64,000 bases of DNA. It comes from Montifringilla adamsi (lineage: Eukaryota > Chordata > Aves > Passeriformes > Passeridae). Of this stretch, positions 51,531 through 63,694 are shown in pieces. The stretch's first letter is position 1. Each line of letters opens with the position of its first letter. A program made the position numbers and the translations under genes. Location: contig JAGGNK010006559.1 in the NCBI GenBank assembly GCA_017590115.1, positions 9,227,784 to 9,291,783 on the forward strand. The letters run 5' to 3'. The notes beneath the pieces were generated by a model. That model was not told the origin of the DNA, searched no databases, and was given only the letters and a program-made list of their open reading frames with translations.

Positions 51531-54290
51531 GAGGCGGAGAGGTAAGAGGGAGAACCTTGCTAGGATCCCCTGCCAACACTAGATATGGTAATGCACGTCA
51601 ACGATAACTTATATGACTCTCATAAGGAATCATCTACATAATAACAATCTTACTCAAAAAAAAAAAAATCATTCAAAAAATAGTAGAGTGAAAAGGTATG
51701 ACTGAGATATAAAACCAAATGCTACAAAATCTTGAAGCCAGAGAAGCTATTACTGAATTAAAATACAAGTTTCAGTACTTTGACAGCTGATTCCTAGAGA
51801 TGGATGTTAATATATAACAGAACAAAAATCTGTTTTAAAAGCAATACTAACTGAAACAATAAGACAATATCTGAGGAGGAAGTTAATACTAAAAAGAATG
51901 CTTGAAAGATTAGAATATATGGAAGAGAAACACACAAAAACAACCATTATTATAGGCTAAGACAGCCTTGTTTTAGTCTGGTCTCATGCTGGAGTCCCAG
52001 CATACCTGACAAACTCAAATTAATGTCATGACATTGCCTCAAATGTTCATTGGGAAGACACATATATATTATATATATATACACACATATATGGAGCTGA
52101 TAAAACAGTTGTAAAACATCTTGCTCCAGAATCCTCTGCCAGAAAGTGTAATGAAAAAGAAAAAAAGAAGAAATTTAAAAAAAAAAGAATCAATGTAACT
52201 GAATGAGCAAGTATCATCAGCTGTGATAGCCAGTGTGACATATTGAACAACCAGAATTTGTCATTCTTACTTGGTGCCAACTATTTTCCCTGGCATACCA
52301 GCCAAGAACAAGCTGGTCAATAGAACCTTCATGCAAATTTTATAAAACAAATTAAGGGAAGAGATACCAACTGCACGGGAACTTTTATCTGAATTGCATT
52401 TTGTCGCAATTCGGAATATTATGGGAACTTTTTCATGCCCCTTGCACAGACAAAGCTCATCATGCTTTAGGACAGCTCATTCTGGAGCCAGGTGCCTTCT
52501 GGCTTTCAGTTTAACTTTTTGCATACTAGGTTTGGGTACCTTAGATTAATCATCAAGCCTAACTTTCCATCAGCTGACCATGCTGCTTGAGTGAGGCACT
52601 TTCTTTGTGCAAGCTCTGACCTCACTACCAATGAGGAGGAAGAGATGGGTGCTCCTTGCTTTTTCTAAGCTCTGGCTTCTTTAAGGAGATGCTGTTTGTT
52701 TCATCTACAGCTCCCTTTCCTGGCCTCTGACTCTCCTACAGCAACCACTGCAGTCCCCGAACAGCGAGGGACCTACCATGGTGGAGAAACAAAGGAAGCT
52801 CAGTCGTAACACCTCCTACGATTTCCTTTTTTTATTCTTTTATAAGAATTCTTGCTTTATTCTTTTTCTTAGAAATCTTTTCATATAATGTTCTCTCTTG
52901 ATCTGATTCCTCAATATGTGCAGTATTTCAAAGCTCTTCATTTAAAGCAATAACATTTCTCCATTGGCTGGAATTGCTTATTTTTCATTCTTTATAACAA
53001 TAATAATGTCAAAACAAAACAAACATCTGCTCAACTGCAGTAAATTATCTGGCTTTCTATTTTCTGTGCAGAGTAAAAATAGCTGAAGTTCATTTCATAA
53101 AGTGAGTGTTTTCAGGCTGTAGTGTGCCTGACATGAGTACTGCTAAAAGGCAGAATATAACCTTTCATATCTGGTTTAAAGCGCTCAACTACTCTCCCAT
53201 AATTTCCAGCAATTTTTGGCCCTGAGTTTCTATAAGTCTTATATTATCAATTATTTAGAAAACAGATCACCACTTGAAGAAACAAGTGATTTGTAATGGA
53301 GGATCCACTTCTTCAATTTACAATGTTATTTGATTTTGTTAAAATAGTTAACCCACAAAATACTGATGCATGTTCCTCTGAGAAGCTGCTCTTTTGAATT
53401 TGACCCCAACAGTAAAATAATCCTCATAGAATTAGTGAGGATGAGGCTAATATTGGATCACCTCTCTGCAGAGAAGTGCAGGCAGGCAGGTGTAGATATG
53501 TCAAGACAGGCACATGTAAACCTGTCGTGATTTCAGAGCTGCATAGTGGAGCTGCTTTTAGAACAAGTTAGCACAATTTCTTTCTAATAAGGGTTTATTT
53601 ATGTACTTGAATGATGGTATGGTTTCTATAGCTACAGCTGGCTGGCATCTGGACAGCTCAGGGGATGGTGGAAAGATTCACAGTACTCTCTTTTCTCACA
53701 CATACAGACACATAAACGAGAGTGACAAGGAGCAGAACAACTCCAGTGCAGATCCTATTTGTGACACATTTCTTTTGCCACCTTCCCAGCCACATCTCGT
53801 AAAGCAGAGCATGCTCCATGACTCCATATGCTGCATTGGGTACCACTGTTCACAGCATTTTTGGTGAACTCATCAAGCATTCCTAGTCCCTTGCACAGAA
53901 ACTCTTACTGTCTATGTATGCAGCAAAGTAAATAATTTTGTGTTGTTGAAAGATGGCGATCAAGATCCAGACTAACAATTTGTTTATATAGTTAGATTTA
54001 CTATGACTATATTTTTAGAAATCAGAAGGAAAAAAGTTCATGAGGCAGAAAGATGCTGTCCATACAGTGGCTTAGATAAGAAAATCAAACAAACAAAAAA
54101 AGGATGTTAGTTTGTATACCTATAATCAAGTCGAATTTATGGTTGTTTCTGAGACAAAATATCACTGCATGGAATATCAGCTGCATGGAATTATATATGT
54201 TTTAAGAGATCTACAATATATTCATACTTATCACAAGTAGAATACAACATACTTTAGTATTTCTTACACAGAATAGCAATAAAAATATTT
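51531..54290. other. Unique DNA with a TA/CA microsatellite, no gene
   Basis: An imperfect TA/CA run lies at 52060-52092. The passage 52430-52800 is less AT-rich than average and carries no recognised element. Opposing frames at 53601-53867 overlap and are mutually exclusive. Nothing indicates a gene. Confidence 0.5.
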
Positions 54291-54316
54291 ACCCTTTTTC
54301 TCCTCGCCTCCTGCAG

Positions 54317-54330
54317 CTGAACCCATACAG
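54317..54330 (+). other. Microexon-like splice cassette (14 bases), speculative
   Basis: A strong acceptor (CCCTTTTTCTCCTCGCCTCCTGCAG, ending 54316) and a strong donor (CAG then GTAAGC at 54331) bracket 14 bases. Fourteen is not a multiple of three, and one phase has a stop. There is no flanking exon in the window to confirm a transcript, so this is a sequence pattern and not a demonstrated exon. Confidence 0.25.
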
Positions 54331-55133
54331 GTAAGCCACAAATAAGCCTGATTTGTTTACCAGTGGATGTTGCATTAACAGTTATGTGTTATTTGATAGA
54401 AAAATCACTTGGAAAAGAAAATAACTGAAATATTAATATTCAAAAGCCTTGTCTGAATCTATTCTGAAATGAATCCTTTAAGAAAGAATTAGAATTATTT
54501 GCAGAATTGGTTTACTAGAAGGTGAAAAAGAGGATGTAGAATAAAAGCATTTTATGTGGAAATAGTGTGTTTCTAACCAAAGTGTTCAATTGATAAGTGA
54601 CATAAACTTATTAAAACCCAGAATTAAGAATCCTATTCTGTTGCCACTGAAAAGTTAATCACAGTGTGAAGTTAATCCTGGATATCAGGATTTTCCCACC
54701 AGTAAGCTCCACGGTATATAAAGTAGGCCCTACAGTAGCACATCTATGCTTTACATTCTAAGACTTGAGTCCATATGAATCATCTTAAGTTAAAAAAAAA
54801 AGAAAGACAAAAAATTAAAAAGAACCACAATAATCAGCATTTAAGTTAATATAGGAGCATGAAAGGATGTATATATTCATCTACTTAGTGGAAGCTGCTT
54901 GTGCAGTAATTCTCAATAAGCACTGGATCTTCGGGTCTTCTGTAAAGCAATAAAAATTCATTGCTTGAATAGAATGAAAAACTGTCTTCTGCAACCATCA
55001 GAAAAATAAATAAAAAAGCCAACAGACCCAGCTATATTTCATTAGGATTATTTGAATAGCTTTGCAAGATAAGCTCAGTTGATGGAAGCTTTTAACACCA
55101 CAAATACTCTACTGCAACAACAAAGATGTGTTA

Positions 55134-55202
<69 letters not shown>

Positions 55203-55203
55203 C
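55134..55203. repeat. AGT trinucleotide microsatellite, about 23 units
   Basis: About 70 bases of uninterrupted AGT (equivalently ACT on the other strand), ending at AGCAGTTC. This is unusually long and pure for a trinucleotide array in bird non-coding DNA and is probably polymorphic. Confidence 0.98.
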
Positions 55204-58200
55204 AGTTCAAAACTCAGGAGCTTAGTCCTATTGTTTTACTCCAAAGTTTTGCAGTAAGGTGCAGAAACCCAGTGGACAAATAATAAGGTACTTAGTGAAG
55301 TGTTTAGGCTAGCCCAGAAAATCAGAATACCACTTATATAAAAAGGTTGGGCAAACAATTTCAGAATTCTTTCAATAGTATAACACTGTATAAAACTTCT
55401 CATTGTTAAAACATATGAGTATAGTCTTAATGAGCCGGAGTGCACAGACACACAGAATTTCCAGCAGGGCAACTGTTTGTCTAAGGCATCCATTAGTCTA
55501 AGGCAAATCTGCATGAAACATAACCCTCAGTAAATGGCTCCACACTTAAAAAAAAATCAACACTATAAATATCCCCAAAAGGACATTATTTTAAGGACTT
55601 TTTAAACATGGTTACTCAGTGTATGGATGATTGATTGTTCCAGCCAAAAATCTTCTCTCAGTAAAAAGAAAAACACCATCCAAGAAAATCAGTAGACACT
55701 TGTTTATTTTCTACTTGTTTTATCTAAGACAGGGTTAAGTACCCTCTAGGACTTCAGAGTATCAGTTCTAGGTGGTAGAAATTTAGAACATGTGTTGTAA
55801 ATTGGAAAATTAGGATTTTTATTTCTTTAATTAGCTGTTTTGATGAGGAAGCATGCATAGTCAATCATCAAGGCATCTGAGACCAGAAGAAGGAAGTTTT
55901 TGAAAGCTAGAATGTCAGATTGAGCTGGAATGCTGCCTGGAATGTGCTCAAAGATTATCCTAAAACCTCAAAGTATAAATAGCATTGAAGAAAATAGTTT
56001 TTCTGTCAGAAAATTATGTTTTCCTCTCTTTACACTATTGCTATGTATGTACTTTTGAAAACTCAAATAGTGGTTCAAGGTATAGTGCCATTTTAAAACA
56101 ATCATAGAGGGAAGAAAACTGAAGTTTCTCTCCCAGGTTCATCTTTAAAGCTTGCCTTTTAATGTCTTTTCAAGGTCTGAGTTTTTTCTGGTTTGTTTTT
56201 ATGCTTTGTTATATAATATGAGTTATGACTTATTTTATTCTTATTTTGGTTTTGAGATGCATGACATTTGTTTTCTTTCTTGTCCTCACGCATTCTTCTC
56301 TAAGATACAGGTTGCAGGGCTTCCCTTCAACTACTATGAGAGATAACAGTAAATGGGTGGGAATACAAGAAGTCCCTTGGGTATGCCTAGGTTTAATCTA
56401 ACATTTTTTGGGGCATGCCAGCTTCTGAAAAATGACAGGGAATATTAAATTCCAGAAAGTCATAAGCAATCAAACATATAAAAATTGCCTAACTGTGATC
56501 AAAGAAAGAAATGAGCAAGAATTGTTGGGATTAAGATGATGTTATTTATCTAAAAACCCAGTTTGTATGCTTTCTCTACCTATGTATGCATAACACTGTT
56601 TTCACCTCTTTAAGAAAAAAAAAAAAACAACAGATTTTGGCGTGGTTGAAGTCCACTTCAAGAACCAATGAAACTTGTCTGGTTCCTTCTTGTTTGTTCA
56701 TTTCCTTGTTTTGGTTATTTTTTTAAATTTTTTTTTAAAGTTTGTTTTGTTTTGTTTTGTGAAAATTGACATAAAGATTTCATTATGTCTTCTGAAACAT
56801 TTCCTGTAGACAAGGAGCACCCATTCTTGGACTGCTAAACTGCAGACTTCAGAGGTCAAATTATTATTTCATACATGAAAACGTAATAATAAAATCAAAG
56901 GAACATGAGATCAGGTAGTTTGTGTTTAGCCAACCTGACTGCATCTTTGAAATCTTTTCCCATTTTCAGCTCCCAAGTAAGGATTATAAAAATGCTTCTC
57001 AACACACTATCATGAACTTAAAATCTACAGTGAAATATCTGTAACATATCACTCTAAGATAACAATATAATGGAAAGCATTTCTAATGTCCCAGGTCTCT
57101 GTAATAGCAACAATGTTGTTAGATGTCTCTAAGCATATTTTTTCATCCTACAAAGATAAAAAAAAGGCTAAAATTCTTTTTTTTATTACAGCTTAAGTTG
57201 TAGAACTCCCAGTAGGTTCCATTTCTGATTGTCTTTCAAACTGCATTCCACAATGACACTTTTGCATGCTTGCTGAGGTTTTGGTCCCCTCCTGCTCTTT
57301 TCTTCTTTTCTCTCTTCTTTTTTATTTTTTCCCTTAAATTTTTTTCTTCCTTTTAAAGGTGCACATTAAAGAAACATCAAGAAAATACTCAGAGCAAAAA
57401 GTGCGCACATGTCAGAATCCTACAAGCCAGTAAATCAATAAGGAGGAGAGACCTGGAAAGCAAAAATTGTTCTGAGTGAACTTTGGAGAAAACCAATATA
57501 CAAATGCAGTGTGTATTTTGCAAGGAATGTCAGGAACAGTTAATTTATGTCCTGGATATTACAAAGGAAAATTAGAAAGATGGTATAAACTAGATTTAAT
57601 TTTCAGTGCCAAGAAATTATTTGTTTCCATTTACACTGCTATTTAGTATCAACCCAATATATTAACTATACTAATAGTCTGAAAACATCTGCTTTATCCC
57701 TAAGGAACGAAGACTCCAGAGAGCTCTTCTGCAACAGCTATTTGGTGCATTTGGCTGTCCCTACAATGACTTGCATTACAAAGTTCTTTTCTTGGACTGC
57801 AGAAAAAGCAAGCAAGAAAGTATCAGCCAAGTATATTTTTTGAAATTTTGCTTTTCCAAAATCAGCAATCAGTTTGTGGATCTTTTTTAGAAGACTGCTT
57901 CTCTAATCATTAGGTTCTCATTGTCTCTGCCACTCTCCAATAATAATGGAAAATAAATATTTCAATCCTCTTGCAATAAATCTTGAAAACTACTTGTGGT
58001 TAGTTGGTTTGTTGGTCGGTTGCTTGGGTTTTTTACTGAATCCAAAGCATCTATCACATAGGAGCAGTTAGACAGCAGAAGACCAACAAATCTTCTGCTG
58101 GGTAAAAGATGCATGAATAAAAATGTGGTGAACAGTTAGGAATTTCATATTACAAATATACTCTGAAAAAATAGCAAGGGTGAAACTACATTTCTGAAAA

Positions 58201-58254
58201 ATACATGCAAATTATAATATTCTAATATTGTTTACTTTTTCTTTGGTAATGCAG
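55204..58254. other. Unique AT-rich DNA, no gene
   Basis: A 92-codon minus-strand frame (55236-55514) has no family resemblance. TTTTG repeats lie at 56741-56760, an A-run near 56616 and a GGTT/GGTC-rich patch at 57997-58028. A long pyrimidine stretch (57290-57355) precedes no good exon. Confidence 0.5.
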
Positions 58255-58266
58255 ACCAACGGAAAG
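58255..58266 (+). other. Microexon-like splice cassette (12 bases, in-frame length), speculative
   Basis: A branch-point-like TTCTAAT, a pyrimidine tract and TGCAG ending at 58254, with no intervening AG, form a good acceptor. Twelve bases later GTAAGG forms a good donor. The 12 bases, ACCAACGGAAAG, are open in all three phases and keep frame. The layout, including TGC just before the acceptor, resembles neuronal microexons, but no host gene is visible. Confidence 0.3.
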
Positions 58267-58524
58267 GTAAGGGATATCCTCTCCTCTTTTCAGGGAAATT
58301 CCTCTTCCAGACATACTTGAAATTTTAGGAGATTAATTCTTAGTTTCTGAATGTGTTTTCCCTTTCAAAACATTCCAGTGATTGTAGCCGTGTAGGTAGT
58401 AACTATGCAGATGTTACTGCTTGTGAGTGGCTTGGTATTAAGATAACACAGGCCAGCTATTCTCTGGATTTATCTTGGTCTGAGAGAAGTTATGGTTTGT
58501 TTAAACACAAAGAATTACATAATC

Positions 58525-58545
58525 ATCAGATAACCATTATCTGAT
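58525..58545. repeat. Perfect 9-bp inverted repeat
   Basis: ATCAGATAA and TTATCTGAT are separated by CCA. It is a short hairpin-forming palindrome just upstream of a small tandem duplication. Confidence 0.85.
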
Positions 58546-58568
58546 TTGTTTCAGATCAGTTTAGCTTT

Positions 58569-58633
58569 ATGTAATCATATGTAACTCTATATGTAGAATT
58601 GCATCATATGTAATCATGTGTAACTCTATATAT
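58569..58633. repeat. Small tandem duplication, period 39
   Basis: ATGTAATCATATGTAACTCTATATGT at 58569 recurs at 58608 with only 2 changes in 26 bases. It is a local duplication in non-coding DNA. Confidence 0.85.
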
Positions 58634-59093
58634 CTGTATTTGCATTTTTGCATTTTTTTGAAAGAGTTATTTGCTGTAGAATGAACTTATTATCTTAAAA
58701 TAAAATCCAGATTAAAATAAAATCATAAAATGAGAAGAGGCCTTGAAAATATTGCTCCAGGGTTCTGCCATTGGAATAGGATGCTACAAGGTGCAAACAG
58801 CTTACTAGTGCTTAGCTTCTGATCACTGAATGGATGCAATATTGCAACCTGGTTAAAATAAGCTTTAGAATAAAGGAGAATTCAATCTATGTAGAACAAA
58901 CAATATGAAATCTAATCAGACTTGTAGACCTTCTTCACTTGTAGTGAAGAAAAAATAATGAATAAAAAATTCTAGCACACATGTAAAATGTCCTCAAGCA
59001 AATATTTTGGTCACAGGCCAAAAATTTTTTTTCCCAATGACGTACGAAACCAGAACTGACCAACTCAGGTGGATATAGAGTTTTTGTATGAAA
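58634..59093. other. Unique AT-rich DNA, no gene
   Basis: A passage at 58725-58790 faintly recalls an inverted CR1 terminus but is too decayed to call. Nothing else is visible. Confidence 0.5.
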
Positions 59094-59340
59094 TGTTGTG
59101 GTTTAAAATTAGCTGGGAATTAAACTCCAAATAAGCTGAGCCCCCTTCACTGTGCCCCCTTCTGGTGAGGGAGGGACAAAGGCAGACCTATGGCTTGAGA
59201 TAAAACTTTACTGAAAACAAACATTAATGGGATGAGAAATGAACAGCAAAAACCATACTAATAACAAAAGTATACAAAAGAGAGGGTGATTTACACACAA
59301 AAAAGGTGCTCACCATCTTGACTCAGTTCCACATGGTCAC
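59094..59340 (+). mobile_element. Partial ERV LTR (same broad family as 7697-8157), 3'-truncated
   Basis: The block begins exactly at TGTTGTGGTTTAA, the typical 5' edge of this abundant avian LTR group. It continues with 'AGCTGGGAATTAAACTC', 'TTCTGGTGAGGGAGGGACAAAGGC', 'GGCTTGAGATAAAACTTTACTGAAAAC' and a later 'GGTGCTCACCATCTTGACTC' block. Similarity fades near 59340, so the promoter/poly(A) half is lost. It is the complementary half to the LTR at 7.7-8.2 kb. Because the two share little overlap, I cannot say whether they belong to one subfamily. No retroviral coding sequence follows. Confidence 0.7.
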
Positions 59341-60961
59341 TGAGACAAAGAAAATTGATGGATGATATTTCAGGATCTACAAGTTGTTTCCAGCTACAAG
59401 AATTACTTGACCTCTTTTGGCCTTGATTTCATGCATCTTTCTCTGTATTTCCTGAAATTTGTGATATCAAAATAGCTATCTCCACAAGGAGCTAACTTGG
59501 AAACCTTTAGCTGTTAGCAGGAAAATATAAAGCAATAATAATCATTCAAGACTGACAGGAACTATCGACAAAGAAAAAGCATGGAGTTTTTAAAAACAAA
59601 TCCAAATGTACATGAAGATAAAAGGAGTTAGATGGGTCCTTATACCCATATCAGATTGGGGAAAGTAGATGAAGCTTTAGGGAGTCATTATCAGTGAGTT
59701 ATTGTCCACAGTGAGATGAAGGAAAGGTATTAGGAGGAGTTCTTTGCTATGGAAGGTCTACTGTGCCTAAGCCTTTCCCATAAGAAAAGATGCCTCTCTC
59801 ATTTTGAAGTCCTGGAGAGTCCAGCCTGCCTTGAATTTCTATGATGTCTGAGGTAGTGGCAGCACAGGACGGGAAGGAAGTTGAATAACTTCAGATTTTT
59901 AGGTGGCTGAGGTTGAGTGAAATGTATCACAGGGGAAGCAAGTCCTTAAAGAAGCTGTCTAGGATGTTTTTACATTCAGTGGTGGAAAAGCAGAGTAAGA
60001 CTTTTATGATAATAAGATACAGAAAGAACCTGGAAGATGTATTACTTTAGACACTAATATTGAGAATTCTTATAAAATAATTGTAAAGTAATTGTATTAA
60101 TACTTTGCAGTCATAAGTGATATAAGTAAATTCTCATATGGGACCAATGAAATGAGGTCTATCAGATACCAATGAAAGGTGGGCATATTGAATTTAATTG
60201 TTGAAAGTTTAGAAGGAGACGTTTAAAGATAGCTTACTTTATCACCTCTCATATCTCTTGGACACCTTATCTTGGTTTGCCAAAGTGTTTGTACATTTGC
60301 AATAAATAATAAATTAGAAACTAGATTTTTGTCCTATGAAAATATTTTATAATAATATTGGGACTGTTTTTGGTATTCTGTATAAATGAAAGGGTGAATT
60401 TCAGAAACAATACTAGTGTGGCTGGTCAGAGTCTGACAAACAGAATGGCATGTTAAGTTGAGTACTCTATTGTCATTTAGATACATAGTCAACATTTTAT
60501 ATTACCTATTGTATTGTACAGATGCTGTTTATATTTGATTTTTTTTTCTCTTTCTGTAATGAATGTTGTTGTCATTTCATAGTTATTTTAACTGCTAGAC
60601 TATCCTTGTCCTGTTTAATTGCCTACTGGATTAGTGCCCAGCATAATAGCAGATTTTTATTTTTTTGAGTACTATTTCTAGAGTGGATGATCTTTATTTT
60701 TGGCAATGCAGTTTAACCATTTTCTATTTTTCTTTCTTCAGGGTCATCCAATTTTTGTTTATCTCTCAGGTGTCCCCACTTATAATAATGCAGGACATTT
60801 TTGACATTTTAAAATCCAGTTTAGTGAATCAGTACATAAAAAATTCCTTTTCCAGCTCCCAAGCTACTAAAATTTGTTGAAGAAGTTCTTTTTAAAATCT
60901 TTTCAAAGGAATTTCTAATGACAGAGACTGATTTACTTCCAGCAGTGACAGAAGCAATGTT
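59341..60961. other. Unique DNA, no gene
   Basis: Open frames are at most 71 codons and unsupported. The passage 59620-59960 is slightly richer in G and A but resembles no known element. Confidence 0.5.
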
Positions 60962-60987
60962 TTGTGTATATATATATATATACACAA
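60962..60987. repeat. Perfect 26-bp TG/TA palindrome within an AT microsatellite
   Basis: TTGTGTA, a run of TA units and TACACAA make a self-complementary 26-mer, followed by another (AT)n run to about 60999. It can extrude as a cruciform and is typical of slippage-prone dinucleotide DNA. Confidence 0.9.
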
Positions 60988-61359
60988 TATATATATATTC
61001 CTATGGGTAAGTCTGCATCCTTTTAAGCTTTAATGTAATAGCTTTTGTAGTATCCATTAGGTCAGATATATATATGCAGACTGCATTGTCTCTCTCCAAC
61101 CCAGATATATTTGAATGCCCATATGTGGAGTATTACTTAAATTGTGAACTTTAATATTATGAAAGTATTATCTAAATAATAATTAAAATGTATGGGGAAT
61201 TAAGATCCTTTGATATCCTGTTCCAGTTTCTGCTATTTGAGAGTTTTTTGAAGCACTTATGTTTTCTAATTATATTTATTAATTTTTGCTCTTAGTGCTA
61301 TATATCTAACTGCCTTTTTTGGCAAACATCTTGTTGAGTCCTATACATATTTCTGACTA

Positions 61360-61390
61360 ATGTTATTATCTGTTTGCTGCAGGTAAGGTG
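61360..61390 (+). other. Juxtaposed acceptor/donor (recursive-splice-like) site, speculative
   Basis: TTCTGACTAAT (branch-point-like, about 61351-61361) is followed with no intervening AG by a moderately pyrimidine-rich stretch and TGCAG|GTAAGG, with the junction at 61382/61383. A zero-length exon of this form is the signature of recursive splice sites in very long introns. The 8-mer CAGGTAAG is expected about once per strand in a window this size, so the evidence is modest. Confidence 0.25.
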
Positions 61391-63668
61391 TTTCATACTG
61401 ATGTAAGCAATCTCTCTGTATGCATGTTTTATCCTTCTCTACATATCAGAGTTGAATGTTACTGTTCCTTGAACTCCATGAGTTCAGTATGAGACAGAAG
61501 GAAGATAGAAGGTCATGCATGAAGAATTTGTCTTTTCCCAAACAAATACAAAAGCAAAAAAACTATTATTTTCAAATCTGTCTTCTTCTTTTTATAAACA
61601 TTAATTCTCTCAATTTTTCTTTCTAAGACATAGGTTTACCAGTTTTCTGGTAGAAAAATGTTGTAGACTTTACTAATAGCTACTGGTTTTTTCATATAAA
61701 TTCTATACTATTTTTTCGTAATCTAGATCAAGGTGAAATACCTTCTTTTCCAGAGTGCAAAATCGCATAAACTCCTCAACTTCTTCTCCTTAGAGAACAT
61801 ATATTAGATCCGACTTTCAAGCATAAAATGTGCACTGTCATTTCAAACAAGTGTTACCCTCCTCTGACAGGGTGACCCCTTATAATTAAGAATGATTGTA
61901 AAAATAACCAGATTTCCAATGCAGATTTTGAAAGCAAAGCTAGGTGTGTGATGACAATACCTGTGAGAAAAAATGAGGTAGGAAAGTTATGTGAATTGAA
62001 GAGTAAGACTACCTTCAGTAATGTGCAGAATTTTTTTCTTCTCAGTGTTATGATAATAAAAAACCTGCAATGGGATGTATGAAGTCAAAACCAAACTGAA
62101 ACATTTTATTTTGGCTTAATTGATTAAAAAAAAAAATTCCACTCACAGCAATGAGTCTGAAGCTACAATATGCTATTAAGTGAATTTTTTTTTAACTTTA
62201 GATATCTGAATGCTAATTATTATTATATATGCATAGCATTAATTTCATTGGCTTTTATATAATAAAACAAAATCCACAACATTCTGAATCTTTATGAGAC
62301 TGAAACAGAAAGTCAGTCTTTTTTCTGACATTTCACCAGTTCTTAAACTCTCTTTTTACCAGGTCACAGAAAAAGACACCTGTAGGAATATCTCTTCAAA
62401 CATTCATATAGAAAAGCAGTGTGTGTGAACACACTTCCTTTCACCATAAGGAATTCACAAGAGAATAAGTCTTCCTTATATTCACTTGGGCAGGTCACGA
62501 ACAGCTGAATATTTATTTATCATCTGTCACCATACCTGCACTCTTCAGTTCAGCCAATAACACAGTGAATTCTAGCTAATGATCAAATTTTGAAGGATTA
62601 AGATAATGGAAGATTCTACTGGGAAAACCGTGCCACAATTTAATATATTTCATCATCATAAACTCCAGCTTGCAACTTATCCTTTATTAAATTCATGTTA
62701 CTCATGATTGTAATCTCTTGATAAATTTTTTCTTAGAATGTTTGCTTCCTGCAAATGACAAGAAAATTCTAAAAAACCTTTTTCTACCCGTTGTTCAGCA
62801 AACTTAAAGGAAGTGTGAAGTTAAAGTGTGAACCAAGTTCAGTGGTTCTTTTCTCACATGTGGAAATTAATTGACAAGGCTGGGTTAGATTGAATACCAG
62901 GAACCTAATAAGGTGTGGTCCAGTAACAGTTAGGAATAAATCCTTGTTTCAGAGCAAAACATGCCCTTTGGCTATTATGTAAACATGATCTAAGGCTTTT
63001 TCATCTAAACATCATTTAAGATCCATTGCAGGCCATTATTCTTGTTCACACAGAAATTACTCACAATGGCCTACACAGGGTTAAAAAAAACTAAGTTAGT
63101 GGTATGCACTACTTACAAAAATTATTTGTTGTTAAAATGGCTCACAGTAAAGACAGAAAATTATAAGCACAATGGTTTAGTGTTGAAGGTTATTTTCCCA
63201 CATAAATGGACAAAATCTCTGGATTGAGAAAGGATCAGACACTGTTATCCTTTTTCTACTAAATACAACCTGAAAGCACAAAGAATTCTCTTAAAGCCAC
63301 TGGGACCATCTGTGGAATAAGGATTTGTTTAGGGTATAACCCACATAAATCTATAGACCTAATCCTAAACATGTAGTTTTCACTATTGTCAACAACTAGT
63401 GGTGTATAGTCGTTCTCTCTCTAGTCCTCCCCATTAAGCAAATTATTAATATGCAAAATATTTTCTCAAATAAAAGTAATTTTGCCACATCTGTTTGAAA
63501 GCCATTGGCATAAAAGGTTACAGTCATTAACACAATGTTTTTACTTGTAAAGATTATTTTCAGCTTATCATTCACACTGACATCCTACCATGAGACTAGA
63601 AAGAATCTTTTTTTTTTCTTATGAAACAGGTTCTTCTTCATCAGCACCTGGTCAGATGGACACTCTGT
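61391..63668. other. Unique AT-rich DNA, no gene
   Basis: Open frames are at most 61 codons and have no support. No repeat family is recognised. Confidence 0.5.
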
Positions 63669-63694
63669 CCCCCTACCCCCCTACCCCCCTACCC
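63669..63694 (-). repeat. C-rich tandem tract with G-quadruplex potential on the minus strand
   Basis: Four C runs of 5, 6, 6 and 3 bases are separated by TA. On the minus strand this is G3-TA-G6-TA-G6-TA-G5, which meets the usual four-run, short-loop criterion for a stable G-quadruplex. It resembles, but is not, the telomere repeat. Confidence 0.85.

Noticed and set aside
58725..58790. Faint inverted CR1 terminus
   Set aside because: Only scattered similarity and no downstream CR1 tail.
63669..63694. Interstitial telomere repeat
   Set aside because: The unit is CCCCCCTA, not CCCTAA, and only three units are present.
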